Counted from the first letter of the stretch, positions 22,617 to 33,041 are shown. The stretch is DNA of 64,000 bases from Nymphaea colorata (GCF_008831285.2 NC_045151.1:9600571-9664570); one strand, 5' to 3'. The notes: generated from the sequence alone by a model not told the origin. Numbers and translations: made by a program.

Positions 22617-24116
22617 ATGGCAGCCTCTTCCTCGTCAACCGTCAACACCAATCCCACTGAAATAGGGGCTTTTAGAACGGAGAATGTTCCCATGCAGGTC
22701 ATCACTCTTCGCCTCACCAAGGATAATTATTTCTCGTGGTCGCCTGCTATGACCATGGGGATTGCTGGCCGTGGTCGCATGGCCTATATTGATGGGAGCA
22801 ACCCCGAACCAGCAAGAACAAGTGATGTGTGGCATACTTGGTTTCTTGAGGATAATCAAGTGAAAACTTGGATTGTCAATTCCGTTTCCGCCGATATTCA
22901 GCCCCTTATCCTTCGGAAGAAGACTGCTAGAGACATGTGGGTGGTCCTCGAGCAAATGTATGGCCAAAAGAAGACCGCAATTCGTACTTACCAAGTAATG
23001 AAGACAGTCTATGGCATTCGACAAGGGACCTCGTCTGTTGCAGAGTACTATGGGGCTTTGAAAGCCAAGTGGGAAGAGCTTGACTATCATTCTGATATTC
23101 CTTGGCATTGTCCCCATGATCAGGCGCTCTATGTTGCTCATGAATGGGAAAACAGGGTGTTCCTATTTTTAGCAGGTTTAAATGATGAGTTTGAAGGTGT
23201 TCGAAGTCAGATTTTGAATTCAGGGGAGGTGTCCAGTATTGAAGATGTGTACTCCTGTGTTGAAGCGGAAGAACAGCGAAGGCTTGTTACAAAAGAAGGG
23301 AAGAGGGAACTTGTGCCCTATAACGAGAGATCTGCTCTCGTGAGTCGTGGTCCTGGCGGCCCATCTAGGTCTCTTCGCCGGTGCACTCACTGCAAGAAGA
23401 CAGGTCACACTGTGGATTATTGCTGGGATCTTCATCCAGAAAAGAAGGGGAACAGAGGGAGATCTTTGACTGGGAGAACGCCCGTGTCTGAGGTGCAAGC
23501 CTCTAGTGGAGAAAAAGTCTCCATTTCTGCTGACCAGCTTCGTGAACTAAGGGCTTATTTGGGCAGGCTCGATGTCAACAAGACTGAGACCTCAGAGGGA
23601 ACTACAGCTAATCATGCTCTTGCAGCTATTGGCAATCAAGGTAACTCTTCTGTGGGGGAATGGATTGTCGATAGTGGTGCTACTCATCACATGACAGGTA
23701 ATCCAAAATTGTTTCATGAGTATAAGTTGTCCTCGGGAAGGGAACGTGTTTCTCTTGCCGATGGTTCCTCTACCTGTGTGGCAGGCGAAGGCACTCTGTC
23801 CTTGTTGGACAAATTTCATGTGCAGGGCGCTTTACATGTTCCCCAGTTTCCTTTAAATCTCTTATCAGTCAGTAGACTTACTAAAGAATTGAATTGTGAA
23901 CTTATATTCTCTGCCGATCGTTGTGTTTTGCAGGACTTGGTGACAGGGAAGAGGATTGGGATTGGTTTAGCTTCTGATGGATTATATCGTCTTCCCATAC
24001 GTGTGGCTACTGCTCTGTTGACAGCGATCCGCAAGACAGATAAGAGAAGAGAAGATTGTCTTCAGTCTTTTATGTACTGGCATGAACGTTTTGGGATTTA
24101 CCTTTTGGGATTTTGA
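22617..24116 (+). CDS. gag-protease part of Ty1-copia polyprotein
   Basis: I chose the ATG at 22,617 (MAASSSSTV). It is in frame with an earlier ATG at 22,578, but the residues from 22,617 look like a normal copia gag start. The gag capsid-like domain spans about residues 20-240. A CCHC zinc knuckle (CTHCKKTGHTVDYC) lies near 23,380, and the aspartic protease motif WIVDSGATHH near 23,662. The pre-integrase segment begins YWHERFG near 24,076. There the frame is lost by a one-base shift at about 24,099 and stops at 24,116. Gag and protease look intact, so the element could still supply structural protein. The remaining pol is in other frames downstream. Confidence 0.92.
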   Translation: MAASSSSTVNTNPTEIGAFRTENVPMQVITLRLTKDNYFSWSPAMTMGIAGRGRMAYIDGSNPEPARTSDVWHTWFLEDNQVKTWIVNSVSADIQPLILRKKTARDMWVVLEQMYGQKKTAIRTYQVMKTVYGIRQGTSSVAEYYGALKAKWEELDYHSDIPWHCPHDQALYVAHEWENRVFLFLAGLNDEFEGVRSQILNSGEVSSIEDVYSCVEAEEQRRLVTKEGKRELVPYNERSALVSRGPGGPSRSLRRCTHCKKTGHTVDYCWDLHPEKKGNRGRSLTGRTPVSEVQASSGEKVSISADQLRELRAYLGRLDVNKTETSEGTTANHALAAIGNQGNSSVGEWIVDSGATHHMTGNPKLFHEYKLSSGRERVSLADGSSTCVAGEGTLSLLDKFHVQGALHVPQFPLNLLSVSRLTKELNCELIFSADRCVLQDLVTGKRIGIGLASDGLYRLPIRVATALLTAIRKTDKRREDCLQSFMYWHERFGIYLLGF

Positions 24117-24550
24117 AACATTTGTTTCCAGACTTGTGTTCCTCCTTTGATGTGTCTTCCATTTCTTGTGATGTTTGTCAGTTTGCCAAACATGTGAGGG
24201 CTTCGTACCCTCTTTCTTCTAGTTGTGCTAATGAAGTTTTTTCTCTGATTCACTCTGATGTATGGGGACCTTCGGGCATTCATACCCGTCAAGGTTTCCA
24301 GTATTTTATCACTTTCATTGATGATTTCTCTCGTGCTACATTTATATACTTGTTAAAAGACCGCAGCGAGGTTCCTCGAATCATCGAGACATTTATTCTT
24401 CTTGTGCATACCCAGTATGGTGCGAATGTTAAAACTTTCAGGTCCGATAATGCCCGTGAGTACATGTGTCGGCCTGTTGAGGAGTTTCTTAGACAACGGG
24501 GGATTGTTCACGAGACATCCTGTAGTTACACCCCCCTCAAAATGGGGTAG
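24100..24550 (+). pseudogene. Integrase N-terminal and catalytic core, frameshifted
   Basis: After the first frameshift the frame continues with the zinc-binding cysteines CDVCQFAKH and the catalytic motifs HSDVWGPS, TFRSDNAREY and the glutamate in VHETSCSYTP. These form the D,D,E triad of a Ty1-copia integrase, which inserts the cDNA into host DNA. The frame is broken a second time at a run of six cytosines (24,531-24,536), giving a stop at 24,548. A C-run length change is also a common sequencing artefact, so this break should be confirmed before being treated as biological. Confidence 0.9.
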
Positions 24551-25311
24551 CTGAAAGGAAAAATCGTCAACTTCTTAATGTCACCAGGGCTCTTTTGTTT
24601 CAGAGAAATCTTCCTAAACACTATTGGGGTGATGCAGTTCTTACTAGTGCCTATCTTATTAACCGCATGCCCAGTCGTGTTTTGAATGGTAGGACTCCCC
24701 ACTCGTTGCTTCCTGGCAGTCGTCCACCATTTCCTCTTCCTCCTCGTGTTTTTGGTTGTGTATGTTTTATCCATGATCACAGTCCAAATGTCAAGAAACT
24801 TGATCCTAGGTCTATCAAAGGTGTCTTTGTTGGATACTCCCCTACGCAAAAAGGATACAAATGTATTGATCCTATTACTGGTCGAGCTTATGTTACGAGG
24901 GATGTTACCTTCTTGGAACATGCCTCTTACTTTGGTGCGAATCCTCTTCAGGGGGAGCAGTCTGTGGGCAGGGAAGAGTATTCTCAGAGACAGGAACTTC
25001 AGTTTATAGATTTTTTGGACTACAAGAAAACAGAATCACTTAATACTGTTGATGTGCCTGAGAAGGAGGAAAGGGGTGACAATAGCATTGAGAAGGAAGG
25101 CCCTCAGTTGTTTGGACAGTTCTACTCTAGACGAGGTACTCGGACAGAGGTGATGACTTGTGATGCTAGATCTACTTCCAATCCCAATGCCACTCCTTCC
25201 CTGGATGAACCAAGTCCTACCGAGGAGACCGTGGAGACCCATGATGAGGTTGAAAAGAAGAATGACGATCTTCCCATTGCCCTGAGAAAGGGTGTCAGGT
25301 CATGTACTTAA
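24551..25311 (+). pseudogene. Integrase C-terminal region, ends in nonsense codon
   Basis: The reading frame restarts right after the C-run with VAERKNRQLLN, typical of the integrase core end. It continues through LPKHYWGDAVLTSAYLINR, GCVCFIHDHSPN and GVFVGYSPTQKGYKC, the GKGY-like C-terminal part of copia integrase. A charged linker follows. A TAA at 25,309-25,311 ends the frame, but the protein resumes in the same frame just downstream ([10 protein letters not shown]), so this is a point nonsense mutation. Confidence 0.88.
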
Positions 25312-25869
25312 CACCCCATTGGTAATTTTGTTTCTTATTCCAGACTTGGGAAAGATTACAAGTGTTTTGTTTCTACTCTTTCTTTGGCTGTGATTCCCAG
25401 GACTGTCGCTGAAGCTCAAAGTGACTCCAAGTGGGCCGATGCAATGAAAGAAGAAATAGATGCCCTAAGAAGAAACTTGACATGGGAAGTGGTGAAGATT
25501 CCTGAAGCCGCTCACCTAGTTGGATCCAAATGGGTGTATACCATCAAGTACAAACCAGATGGGAGTGTTGAAAGATATAAAGCTCGACTTGTGGCCAAGG
25601 GGTTTAGCCAGAAATATGGAATTGATTACTTGGAAACCTTTGCTCCTGTTGCGAAAATGAAGACTGTGAGGGTGGTTATATCCCTAGCTGTGATGAAGGA
25701 GTGGAAGATGTATCAACTGGATGTTAAGAATGCATTCCTCAATGGTGACCTCGAAGAAGAAGTATATATGCATATGCCTCCAGGATATGAAGAACCAGAA
25801 ATGTGTTGTAAGCTGAAAAAGGCATTGTATGGCCTTAAGCAATCGCCAGAGCGTGGTTTGAACGACTGA
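25312..25869 (+). pseudogene. Reverse transcriptase N-terminal half
   Basis: This segment continues in frame after the nonsense codon. It carries [40 protein letters not shown] and [19 protein letters not shown], the fingers and palm start of a Ty1-copia reverse transcriptase. The frame is lost by a one-base shift at about 25,847-25,850, just after YGLKQSP, and ends at 25,869. Confidence 0.92.
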
Positions 25870-26939
25870 GAAGAGTGATGATACGTCATGGATACAAACA
25901 AGGAAATGGAGATCACACTCTGTTTGTGAAGAAGAAGGAGAGCAAGGTTACTCTCCTGCTCGTCTACGTAGATGACATGATTGTTACTGGAGATGATGAG
26001 GAGGAGATTATCAAGCTAAAAGGGTTACTGGCTACAGAATTCGACCTCAAAGATCTTGGAAAACTAAGGTATTTTCTTGGTATGGAGGTTGCTAGGTCTA
26101 GTACTGGTCTTGTACTAAACCAAAGGAAATATACATTAGACCTGCTGGAAGAAACTGGTAAATTGGGATGTAGACCTACTCCTACCCCTTTTGACACTGG
26201 GCACAAGTTGAGTCTCAGAGATGGAGAGCCTCTCTGTGAAGAAGACAAGGGAAGATATCAACGTTTGGTTGGGAAGCTAATTTATCTTACCCTCACGAGA
26301 CCTGATATCACCTTTGCGGTGAATGTTTTGAGCCAATTCATGCATGCGCCAACCGATGCACATCTGAAGGCTGTGGACAGAGTGCTATGCTACCTGAAGA
26401 AAAATCCTGGTAAGGGACTCCTGTATGTGAAACAAGAGACTGTGGAAATCGAGGGCTATTCTGATGCGGATTGGGCAGGTTGTGGTGATACCAGACGATC
26501 CACTACAGGGTACTGTGTCTACTTGGGAGGAAACCTTGTTGTATGGAGGAGCAAGAGACAGGATGTTTGCTCTAGATCCAGTGCAGAGGCAGAATATAGG
26601 GCAGTTGCAATGGGAGTGTCAGAGTTATTATGGTTGAAGATATTGTTGACTGACATTGGAATAGAGATTGAAGGACCTATGAAGATGTATTGTGATAACA
26701 AGTCTGCAATCAACTTAGCCAACAATCCTGTACTTCACGACAGAACAAAACATGTTGAAATTGATCGTCACTTCATTCGGGAAAGGATTGATGCGAAAGA
26801 GTTGATCTTACCTTACATGAAGTCTGAAGACCAAACTGCTGATGTTCTGACGAAAGCTCTTCCTTCAGCTTCATTTGAGAGGAATGTATCCAAGTTGGGC
26901 ATGTTTGATATGTACGCCCAACTTGAGGGGGAGTGTTGA
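25860..26939 (+). pseudogene. Reverse transcriptase C-terminal half and RNase H
   Basis: The frame carries the catalytic YVDD box (LLLVYVDDMIVTGDD), the FLGMEVARS strand and TRPDITFAVNVLSQFMHAP. The RNase H motifs are GYSDADWAGCGDTRRS, RSSAEAEYRA and CDNKSAINLA. It ends at a TGA overlapping the first bases of the 3' LTR, as usual. All catalytic residues are present, and only the upstream frameshifts prevent a full polyprotein. Confidence 0.93.
26922..26933 (+). other. Polypurine tract
   Basis: A TTGAGGGGGAG tract sits immediately before the 3' LTR, the expected plus-strand primer site of a copia element. Confidence 0.9.
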
Positions 26940-27182
26940 TAGATTGTGGGTTTCGGGTCCGGATCCATACCCGACCCGCCTTGTAGCCCGTTTTGGGCTC
27001 TACTTAAGTCATGTAACCCTAATCCTTAAGTGTTAATGATAATCTTAAGAGAGAGAGAGTCTGGCTGCTAGTGGGCACCAACTCCTCCTCATTCGTGGTT
27101 TTTTCTCCCTCGTGTTGAGGGTTTTCCACGTTACATCGTGATCATTGCTTCTCTTCCTCTTCTTCTTGTTCGTATCTCTACA
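26934..27182 (+). repeat. 3' LTR of the Ty1-copia element
   Basis: The LTR is 249 bp, identical to 21,941-22,189, and is followed at once by the GTAAA target duplication. Confidence 0.97.
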
Positions 27183-27600
27183 GTAAATATAATCTCATCA
27201 AGTTCATGGGTTCGTGTGTCACATTCTGATAGAGTCTTTGAATTGCATATCGTACATTGCTTAAGTTTGTAGGTTGGTTGACTGAATATCTTTGACAAGA
27301 ACTTCGCATCTCACATCTAACTTGGTTATGATACAATCATGTGTTTGCTGACATGGAAGCCTACATTCTAAAAATGTGCGAAGCTATTTTGTTCATTATC
27401 CAACTCGGTTAGTGTTTGGTAACATGGAAGCCTACATTTTAAAAATATGCCAAGGTTTGTCTCTGGAGTGCTAGAAAAGTTTTGTTCTTGTTGCCTAATA
27501 TGTGAGTGGTTTTTGAACCTTAAGGACTGTCCTTTTTATGACCAGAGAACTGTGGTACATGCTATTTAGTTACTTGGAATTGTAAGAATCGTGCCTTTTA
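27183..27600. other. Intron-like DNA after the copia element
   Basis: The flank resumes with the other half of the target site. It includes a short direct repeat (about 27,350-27,385 and 27,422-27,452). No exon is recognised. Confidence 0.4.
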
Positions 27601-27811
27601 AAAATGTCATGCTTCTTCTCTTCTTCGCACAAATCTTTTCTTATTCTTGGTTAATGGCATTTTGTTCTGTTAATTCTCTTTCGTTAGATTTTTCATTTTG
27701 TCCCATTGTTGAATGAGGAAAGCAGAACTCCTCGTTTTGGCCTCTTTCTTAGTTGTGGTGTTCGCTGTTTTTCACCTTACCTATTTATTTATTTATTATT
27801 TTATTTCTTTT

Positions 27812-28304
27812 CCAACTGGCTTGTCTGCGGAGGATCTACATGTTCTTGACCTGACACAGCAAAGACCTAGATTGCACAGGTGATCGTTGAATTTAAGTAA
27901 TTCCTTATTTTCTGCGTATATTCTCATTGGGATGTAGGCCTTTGCTCATGAAAATGGTTGTACTTGTGTTCTAGGGTGGTTGTACAAGGTGCTGGCCCAG
28001 GTCCTCGATATGGCCATGTGATGGCTCTAGTTGGACAGCGGTTCCTGTTGGCTATTGGTGGAAATGATGGTATCTCTTCTTATAATTTTCTTTGTACATG
28101 TTAAATATTTTTGGTGTTGCTTTCTGAAATATGCTGGAAATGTTTACAGAGTCGATGCTAATTCTTTTGCTGATTTTCTTTTTTTAAATTCATTAGGAAA
28201 GTGTGAGAGCGTCCTTTGGCTAATGTCGGGGCTTTAGATACAGCTGCCAAGCCCTACGAGTGGAGGAAACTAGAGCCAGAAGGAGAAGGCCCACCTCCAT
28301 GCAT
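27812..28304 (+). pseudogene. BSL-type Kelch phosphatase exons, copy 1
   Basis: Three exons match the N-terminal Kelch region of BSU1/BSL protein phosphatases, plant enzymes that join Kelch repeats to a PP1-like phosphatase and act in brassinosteroid signalling. Exon 27,812-27,879 encodes GLSAEDLHVLDLTQQRPR. Exon 27,975-28,069 encodes VVVQGAGPGPRYGHVMALVG and QRFLLAIGGNDG. Exon 28,197-28,304 encodes ALDTAAKPYEWRKL and EPEGEGPPPC. In the third exon an 8-base insertion follows the first two codons, so the frame shifts and stops early. A tryptophan normally next to the first splice junction is leucine. The rest of the Kelch domain and the phosphatase domain are absent. The next sequences downstream belong to a different gene family (CNNM). 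Confidence 0.85.
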
Positions 28305-28431
28305 GTAAGTCATTGGTTGCTTTCTTATTAAAAAGCGGTTTTAAGTTCTTAGATTCTTCCTATGTTACTATTAGTAGAGGCTACTCTTAGTCGATGAGTG
28401 AATTTCTGATTTCAACATTAAACTTTTGCAG

Positions 28432-29112
28432 ATCATTCCATTGGCCATCTGTTCAAGATATGGACTTGCTGTGGGTGCCAATTTTGGTAGGGCTTGTCCA
28501 TATTCTGATGATAATTTATCCAATCGGGAAGGTGACCCCATGCAGAAAAGATAAATTCAGTTTTGATTTCCTGAACATACACTATTTTTCTTGGTGAAGG
28601 AAAGCCTATCCTTACATTTGTTATTTTGAAAAGCATTCTTAAACAATCATGGACATGTTTTGTGATTATTTTGAATTTCGATGCTTCTTAAGAAAGTTTT
28701 AACTTTAAAAAGGAAAGCCACATGGAAACTATATCTGGGTTTGTCAAGATGAGAAATACTTCGGGAGGCCTGCAGCTGCATGCTACAACATATGCTCTAG
28801 TTTGCATACTGATTCTCTGTTTTTGTAGATCCTGGACTTTCTGCTTGGACATAATGAGTCTGCACATTTCAGGCGTGCACAACTGAAAGCTCTTGTTTCT
28901 ATCCATAGCAAAGAGGTATTCTTTCTTTATTTAAGAACTCTTTCTCTGCTAAACCTCCTGTGGTGTAAACAGTTATATTTTTCTCCACGTCTGCATTAGT
29001 TAATCTATCTATTACTTCTCTGTTTGTTGCAATGCCACAGGTTGGTAAAGGTGGGGAACTGACACATGATGAGGCAACAATTATTAGTGGTGCACTCGAT
29101 TCGACTGAAAAG
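28432..29112 (+). pseudogene. CNNM/DUF21 transporter-family exons, copy 1
   Basis: Three exons match plant CBS-and-DUF21 proteins of the CNNM/CorC group, membrane proteins linked to Mg2+ or divalent cation transport. Exon 28,432-28,531 encodes AICSRYGLAVGANF and then, in another frame, GLVHILMIIYPIGK, so there is a frameshift near 28,483. Exon 28,829-28,915 encodes ILDFLLGHNESAHFRRAQLK and ALVSIHSKE. Exon 29,041-29,112 encodes [20 protein letters not shown]. The segment spans the end of the DUF21 membrane domain up to the start of the CBS region. No upstream membrane exons or CBS domain are seen. It follows BSL exons within 130 bp on the same strand, an arrangement not expected in either native gene. 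Confidence 0.85.
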
Positions 29113-29700
29113 GTATAGAATACAAAAAGCTTGTTCAGGTTAAGGCACTAGTGCAAGAGTGTCCAGATTTTCACTGAAGTAATTAAGCAAGACACTCAAC
29201 TTTTACGTGCCTTGCAGTTGTATGATTTGTATACCTATGGCGAACAAGAACTTGGTGCTCTTTTCCACTTTGTTTACATTCTAGATTATGGGCATCTGTT
29301 CTGTTAATTTCTTAATGTGAGGCATGTTCAACATTCCTTCTTTTATCATTCTAAATTATGGGCATCGGAATAGGTTCTGTTACTGTGAGGCATGTTCAAT
29401 TTTTTTGTTTTGGATTATCTTTTCAAAAGAGTTTGAACTATGCACTTAATATGGTTTGCCTCTTCTTGCTTTTAGGGGGTAAAAATGTCATGCTTCTTCT
29501 CTTCTTCGCACAAATCTTTTCTTATTCTTGGTTAATAGCATTTTGTTCTGTTAATTCTCTTTCGTTAGATTTTTCATTTTGTCCCATTGTTGAATGAGGA
29601 AAGCAGAACTCCTCGTTTTGGCCTCTTTCTTAGTTGTGGTGTTCGCTGTTTTTCACCTTACCTATTTATTTATTTATTTATTTATTATTTTATTTCTTTT

Positions 29701-30193
29701 CCAACTGGCTTGTCTGCGGAGGATCTATATGTTCTTGACCTGACACAGCAAAGACCTAGATTGCACAGGTTATCGTTGAATTTAAGTAATTCCTTATTTT
29801 CTGCGTATATTCTCATTGGGATGTAGGCCTTTGCTCATGAAAATGGTTGTACTTGTGTTCTAGGGTGGTTGTACAAGGTGCTGGCCCAGGTCCTCGATAT
29901 GGCCATGTGATGGCTCTAGTTGGACAGCGGTTCCTGTTGGCTATTGGTGGAAATGATGGTATCTCTTCTTATAATTTTCTTTGTACATGTTAAATATTTT
30001 TGGTGTTGCTTTCTGAAATTTGCTGGAAATGTTTACAGAGTCGATGCTAATTCTTTTGCTGATTTTCTTTTTTTAAATTCATTAGGAAAGTGTGAGAGCG
30101 TCCTTTGGCTAATGTCGGGGCTTTAGATACAGCTGCCAAGCCCTACGAGTGGAGGAAACTAGAGCCAGAAGGAGAAGGCCCACCTCCATGCAT
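29701..30193 (+). pseudogene. BSL-type Kelch phosphatase exons, copy 2
   Basis: This copy has the same three exons as copy 1: 29,701-29,768 (EDLYVLDLTQQRPR), 29,864-29,958 and 30,086-30,193. The 8-base insertion in the third exon is present here too, so the lesion predates the tandem duplication. The donor of the first exon differs by one base from copy 1 but still reads GT. No new exon appears. Confidence 0.85.
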
Positions 30194-30320
30194 GTAAGTC
30201 ATTGGTTGCTTTCTTATTAAAAAGCGGTTTTAAGTTCTTAGATTCTTCCTATGTTACTATTAGTAGAGGCTACTCTTAGTCGATGAGTGAATTTCTGATT
30301 TCAACATTAAACTTTTGCAG

Positions 30321-31188
30321 ATCATTCCAGAGGCCATCTGTTCTAGATATGGACTTGCTGTGGGTGCCAATTTTGGTAGGGCTTGTCCATATTCTGATAA
30401 TTTATCCAATCGGGAAGGTGACCCCATGCAGAAAAATCGTTTTGTTCTGTAAAAGATAAATTCAGTTTTGATTTCCTGAACATACACTATTTTTCTTGGT
30501 GAAGGAAAGCCTATCCTTACATTTGTTATTTTGAAAAGCATTCTTAAACAATCATGGACATGTTTTGTGATTATTTGAACTTCGATGCTTCTTAAGAAAG
30601 TTTTAACTTTAAAAAGGAAAGCCACATGGAAACGATATCTGGGTTTGTCAAGATGAGAAATACTTCGGGAGGCCTGCAGCTGCATGCTACAACATATTCT
30701 CTAGTTTACATACTGATTCTCTGTTCAAGATATGGACTTGCTGTGGGTGCCAATTTTGGTAGGGCTTGTCCATATTCTGATAATTTATCCAATCGGGAAG
30801 GTGACCCCATGCAGAAAAATCGTTTTGTTCTGTAAAAGATAAATTCAGTTTTGATTTCCTGAACATACACTATTTTTCTTGGTGAAGGAAAGCCTATCCT
30901 TACATTTGTTATTTTGAAAAGCATTCTTAAACAATCATGGACATGTTTTGTGATTATTTGAACTTCGATGCTTCTTAAGAAAGTTTTAACTTTAAAAAGG
31001 AAAGCCACATGGAAACGATATCTGGGTTTGTCAAGATGAGAAATACTTCGGGAGGCCTGCAGCTGCATGCTACAACATATTCTCTAGTTTGCATACTGAT
31101 TCTCTGTTTTTGTAGATCCTGGACTTTCTGCTTGGACATAATGAGTCTGCACTTTTCAGGCGTGCACAACTGAAAGCTCTTGTTTCTA
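30321..31188 (+). pseudogene. CNNM/DUF21 exons, copy 2, internally duplicated
   Basis: Exon 30,321-30,417 encodes IIPEAICSRYGLAVGANF with the same downstream frameshift as copy 1. A partial second copy of this exon, lacking its acceptor, lies at about 30,729-30,800 because of a 383-bp tandem duplication. The next exon begins at 31,116 (ILDFLLGHNESALFRRAQ) and homology to copy 1 fades near 31,188. The [11 protein letters not shown] exon of copy 1 is missing. An extra three bases present in copy 1 near 28,510 are absent here. Confidence 0.8.
30340..31105 (+). repeat. 383-bp tandem duplication in copy 2
   Basis: Two units, about 30,340-30,722 and 30,723-31,105, have an offset of 383 bases. They are nearly identical and include the CNNM exon end and the following intron. 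The junction falls in a short shared CTCTGTT sequence near 30,720. Copy 1 has only one unit. Confidence 0.9.
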
Positions 31189-31189
31189 T

Positions 31190-31810
31190 GATCTGCAAGG
31201 TTTTTGTCGAAAGGTCAGTGTTTGAACATGAATGGTGAAGATTTTGGGTTTTGTTGTTTTTCTGGATTCGATGGTTGGCTTTTGGTGTTGCGAACCCTTT
31301 TGTTGTCCATAGAATTTTCACCAGTCTTCATTTTTTTTAGAATTTTGGATCTTTAGTCATTAACCTCACACGACATTGGTGGATAGTCGGTAAGGGTTCA
31401 ACTTAGTAAATATAGGTTCACTTCTTCGTTTTTAGGACGTGTTTATGTTCTTATAAACTGTTTTATTTTTTTTGCTTGAATTCTTGATTTATTTAACAAA
31501 AGGTGTGAGGAAGGAGTGCTTAGACTGGTGGGGACAGAGTGGAACAGATGATTTGTATTTAATTTTTGAATTCGATAGTTTGATCTTCCCTACTTCTATA
31601 GGAGAGCATATGAAGTTCCTCTTCTACCCAACAAATCAGTCTAGAAAACATGCGGATATCACTTTGCTGGTTTCATGAAGATGAGAGCAATATGGTTGTG
31701 ATGCATATGTACTTCATGAGATGTATTTTTGCTTCGTGCTTCTTATTAGTGATTTGCTTCTGCCCTGAGATTCACTCTACATGCTATTTACAAAATTCCT
31801 CCTTTGGAAG
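31190..31810. other. Diverged dispersed repeat, no gene
   Basis: The stretch at about 31,330-31,650 is a diverged relative of 32,295-32,770, sharing the phrase with TTAACCTCACACG and the T-rich segments after it. It resembles intron sequence. Nothing coding is evident. Confidence 0.4.
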
Positions 31811-32097
31811 GTGATGTTAAAAGCAGGAAAATATGAGCTTGTTCACAAGTTTTTTGGAAAAATGAGAAAAAGAGGACTTGCTCCAAATTCTCACACATAT
31901 AAAGGTGACGTCATCTTTACTTTTTGGAAATGCATTTCATAGATATTACTTAATGCTAAAGTATGTGTTCTTCCTTTAACTTCTCAGTTCTTGTGACTGC
32001 CTATTAGAGAGAAGGTAAGATAGACGATGCTGTTGAAGCAGTTTTGGATATGGAACGGAGGGGAGTAGTTGGGTCGGCTAGTGTGGGAAACCTCAGA
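31811..32097 (+). pseudogene. PPR protein exons, copy B, with stop
   Basis: Exon 31,811-31,904 encodes MLKAGKYELVHKFFGKM and KRGLAPNSHTYK. Exon 31,988-32,097 encodes LVTAY, a stop, REGKIDDAVEAVLD and MERRGVVGSASV. Together they form two PPR helix pairs of an organellar RNA-binding protein. The tryptophan codon intact in copy A (TGG, 19,315) is TAG here at 32,005-32,007, a single G-to-A change. The frame also slips after GSASV, as in copy A. Only this copy keeps the preceding exon. The gene is a fragment, since no other repeats are seen on either side. Confidence 0.7.
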
Positions 32098-33041
32098 TGA
32101 TGATTTCAAGGAACAAAGTAATGCAATGTAAGCATCTCAAAAATCATGTTATTGTCATTGTCTCAATCATATCTTTAGAACTACTATGCAATTTTGGAAA
32201 TCTATTGTTAAAGAATGTGTTCTTTGATATGTATTAAATGGAAACCAATTTTCAGTTGAGCCACTTAGGTTGGAATTGCCACATTATTTAGCATTCATAA
32301 ACTTTTTTTGGATTTTTGAATCTTTCTCATTAACCTCACACGGCACTGGCGTAAAGGTTTGTAATTTTGCTTGCTCAATTGTTTTGATTTTTTTTTAGGT
32401 GTGATTTTATGTCTTGTAGTTAGTAAAAAATAGGATTCAACTCAGTAATTAAAGGTTCACTCCATTTTATGGGTGTGTTTCTATTCTCCTTGTATTAAAT
32501 GGCCATTTTTTTGCTATTATTGAATTATTGAGCTCAAAATGCAAGGAAGGATCAATTAGATAGGTGGGGATAGAGTAGATAGATTGTTTGCATTTGACTT
32601 TTAAATTTAATTGTTTAATTGATTGTTAATTTCTTTTTTTTTTTGTCATCCAATAATTTTCAGATTAAATGAGTTTACTAATCTATATCGACAACCAACC
32701 TTTTGTATAGAAGTCCCTAGGAGAGTTGGTGAAGTTCAATTTTCTACCGAACCAACCTATGTTGTTTTGCATTCACCCTCTTCTTTAGAGTAGAATTCCT
32801 TCCTCTTGATGATATATTATTTGATGTCAAGATTTTTTTTGTGAAAGTGATAATTTTTAGTTTTGCTTGAAAACATTTTAAAAGTGTCTTCTCACACCAT
32901 GATATGGCTTTGCTTTATTCTTAGTACCTCCTTGACTAGAAGAATAAAATTTTCAAGTTTTTGTCGTCAAACAATGGAAGAGGAAAATTGAAAAGATCCT
33001 GGATATGAGCGTCAAGACTAGGAAATGCTATTGACTCTGGT
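31905..33041 (+). repeat. Segmental duplication block Y, copy B, ending in partial R
   Basis: The sequence is near-identical to about 19,216-20,360. Its last 340 bases (32,693-33,033) are the beginning of repeat R, cut off before the hairpin core. The boundary with block X lies at about 33,034-33,042. Confidence 0.85.

Larger units (their letters stand above)
21941..27182 (+). mobile_element. Complete Ty1-copia LTR retrotransposon with TSD
   Basis: A 5,242-bp element is bounded by two identical 249-bp LTRs and flanked by the 5-bp target duplication GTAAA (21,936-21,940 and 27,183-27,187). A PBS matching initiator-tRNA-Met follows the 5' LTR, and a purine-rich tract precedes the 3' LTR. The order gag, protease, integrase, reverse transcriptase, RNase H is that of Ty1-copia. 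The coding region has three single-base frameshifts and one nonsense codon. The element sits inside repeat R/P2 copy 2, so it is younger than that repeat. Confidence 0.97.
27601..31190 (+). repeat. Tandem duplication carrying BSL and CNNM exons
   Basis: The sequence from 27,601 to about 28,915 is repeated from 29,482 to about 31,188, with a starting offset of 1,881 bases. The copies differ by few substitutions and by a short TTTA-run change. The 28,916-29,481 interval, with one CNNM exon, occurs once. Confidence 0.9.

Noticed and set aside
22152-22660. Open frames upstream of gag
   Set aside because: They lie in the GC-rich leader of the copia element. The gag frame with recognisable domains starts at 22,617.
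3811-31190. Helitron or Mutator boundaries around the gene fragments
   Set aside because: I looked for a terminal hairpin followed by CTRR and for long TIRs with 9-bp target duplications and saw no pair I could defend, so capture by these elements stays a hypothesis.
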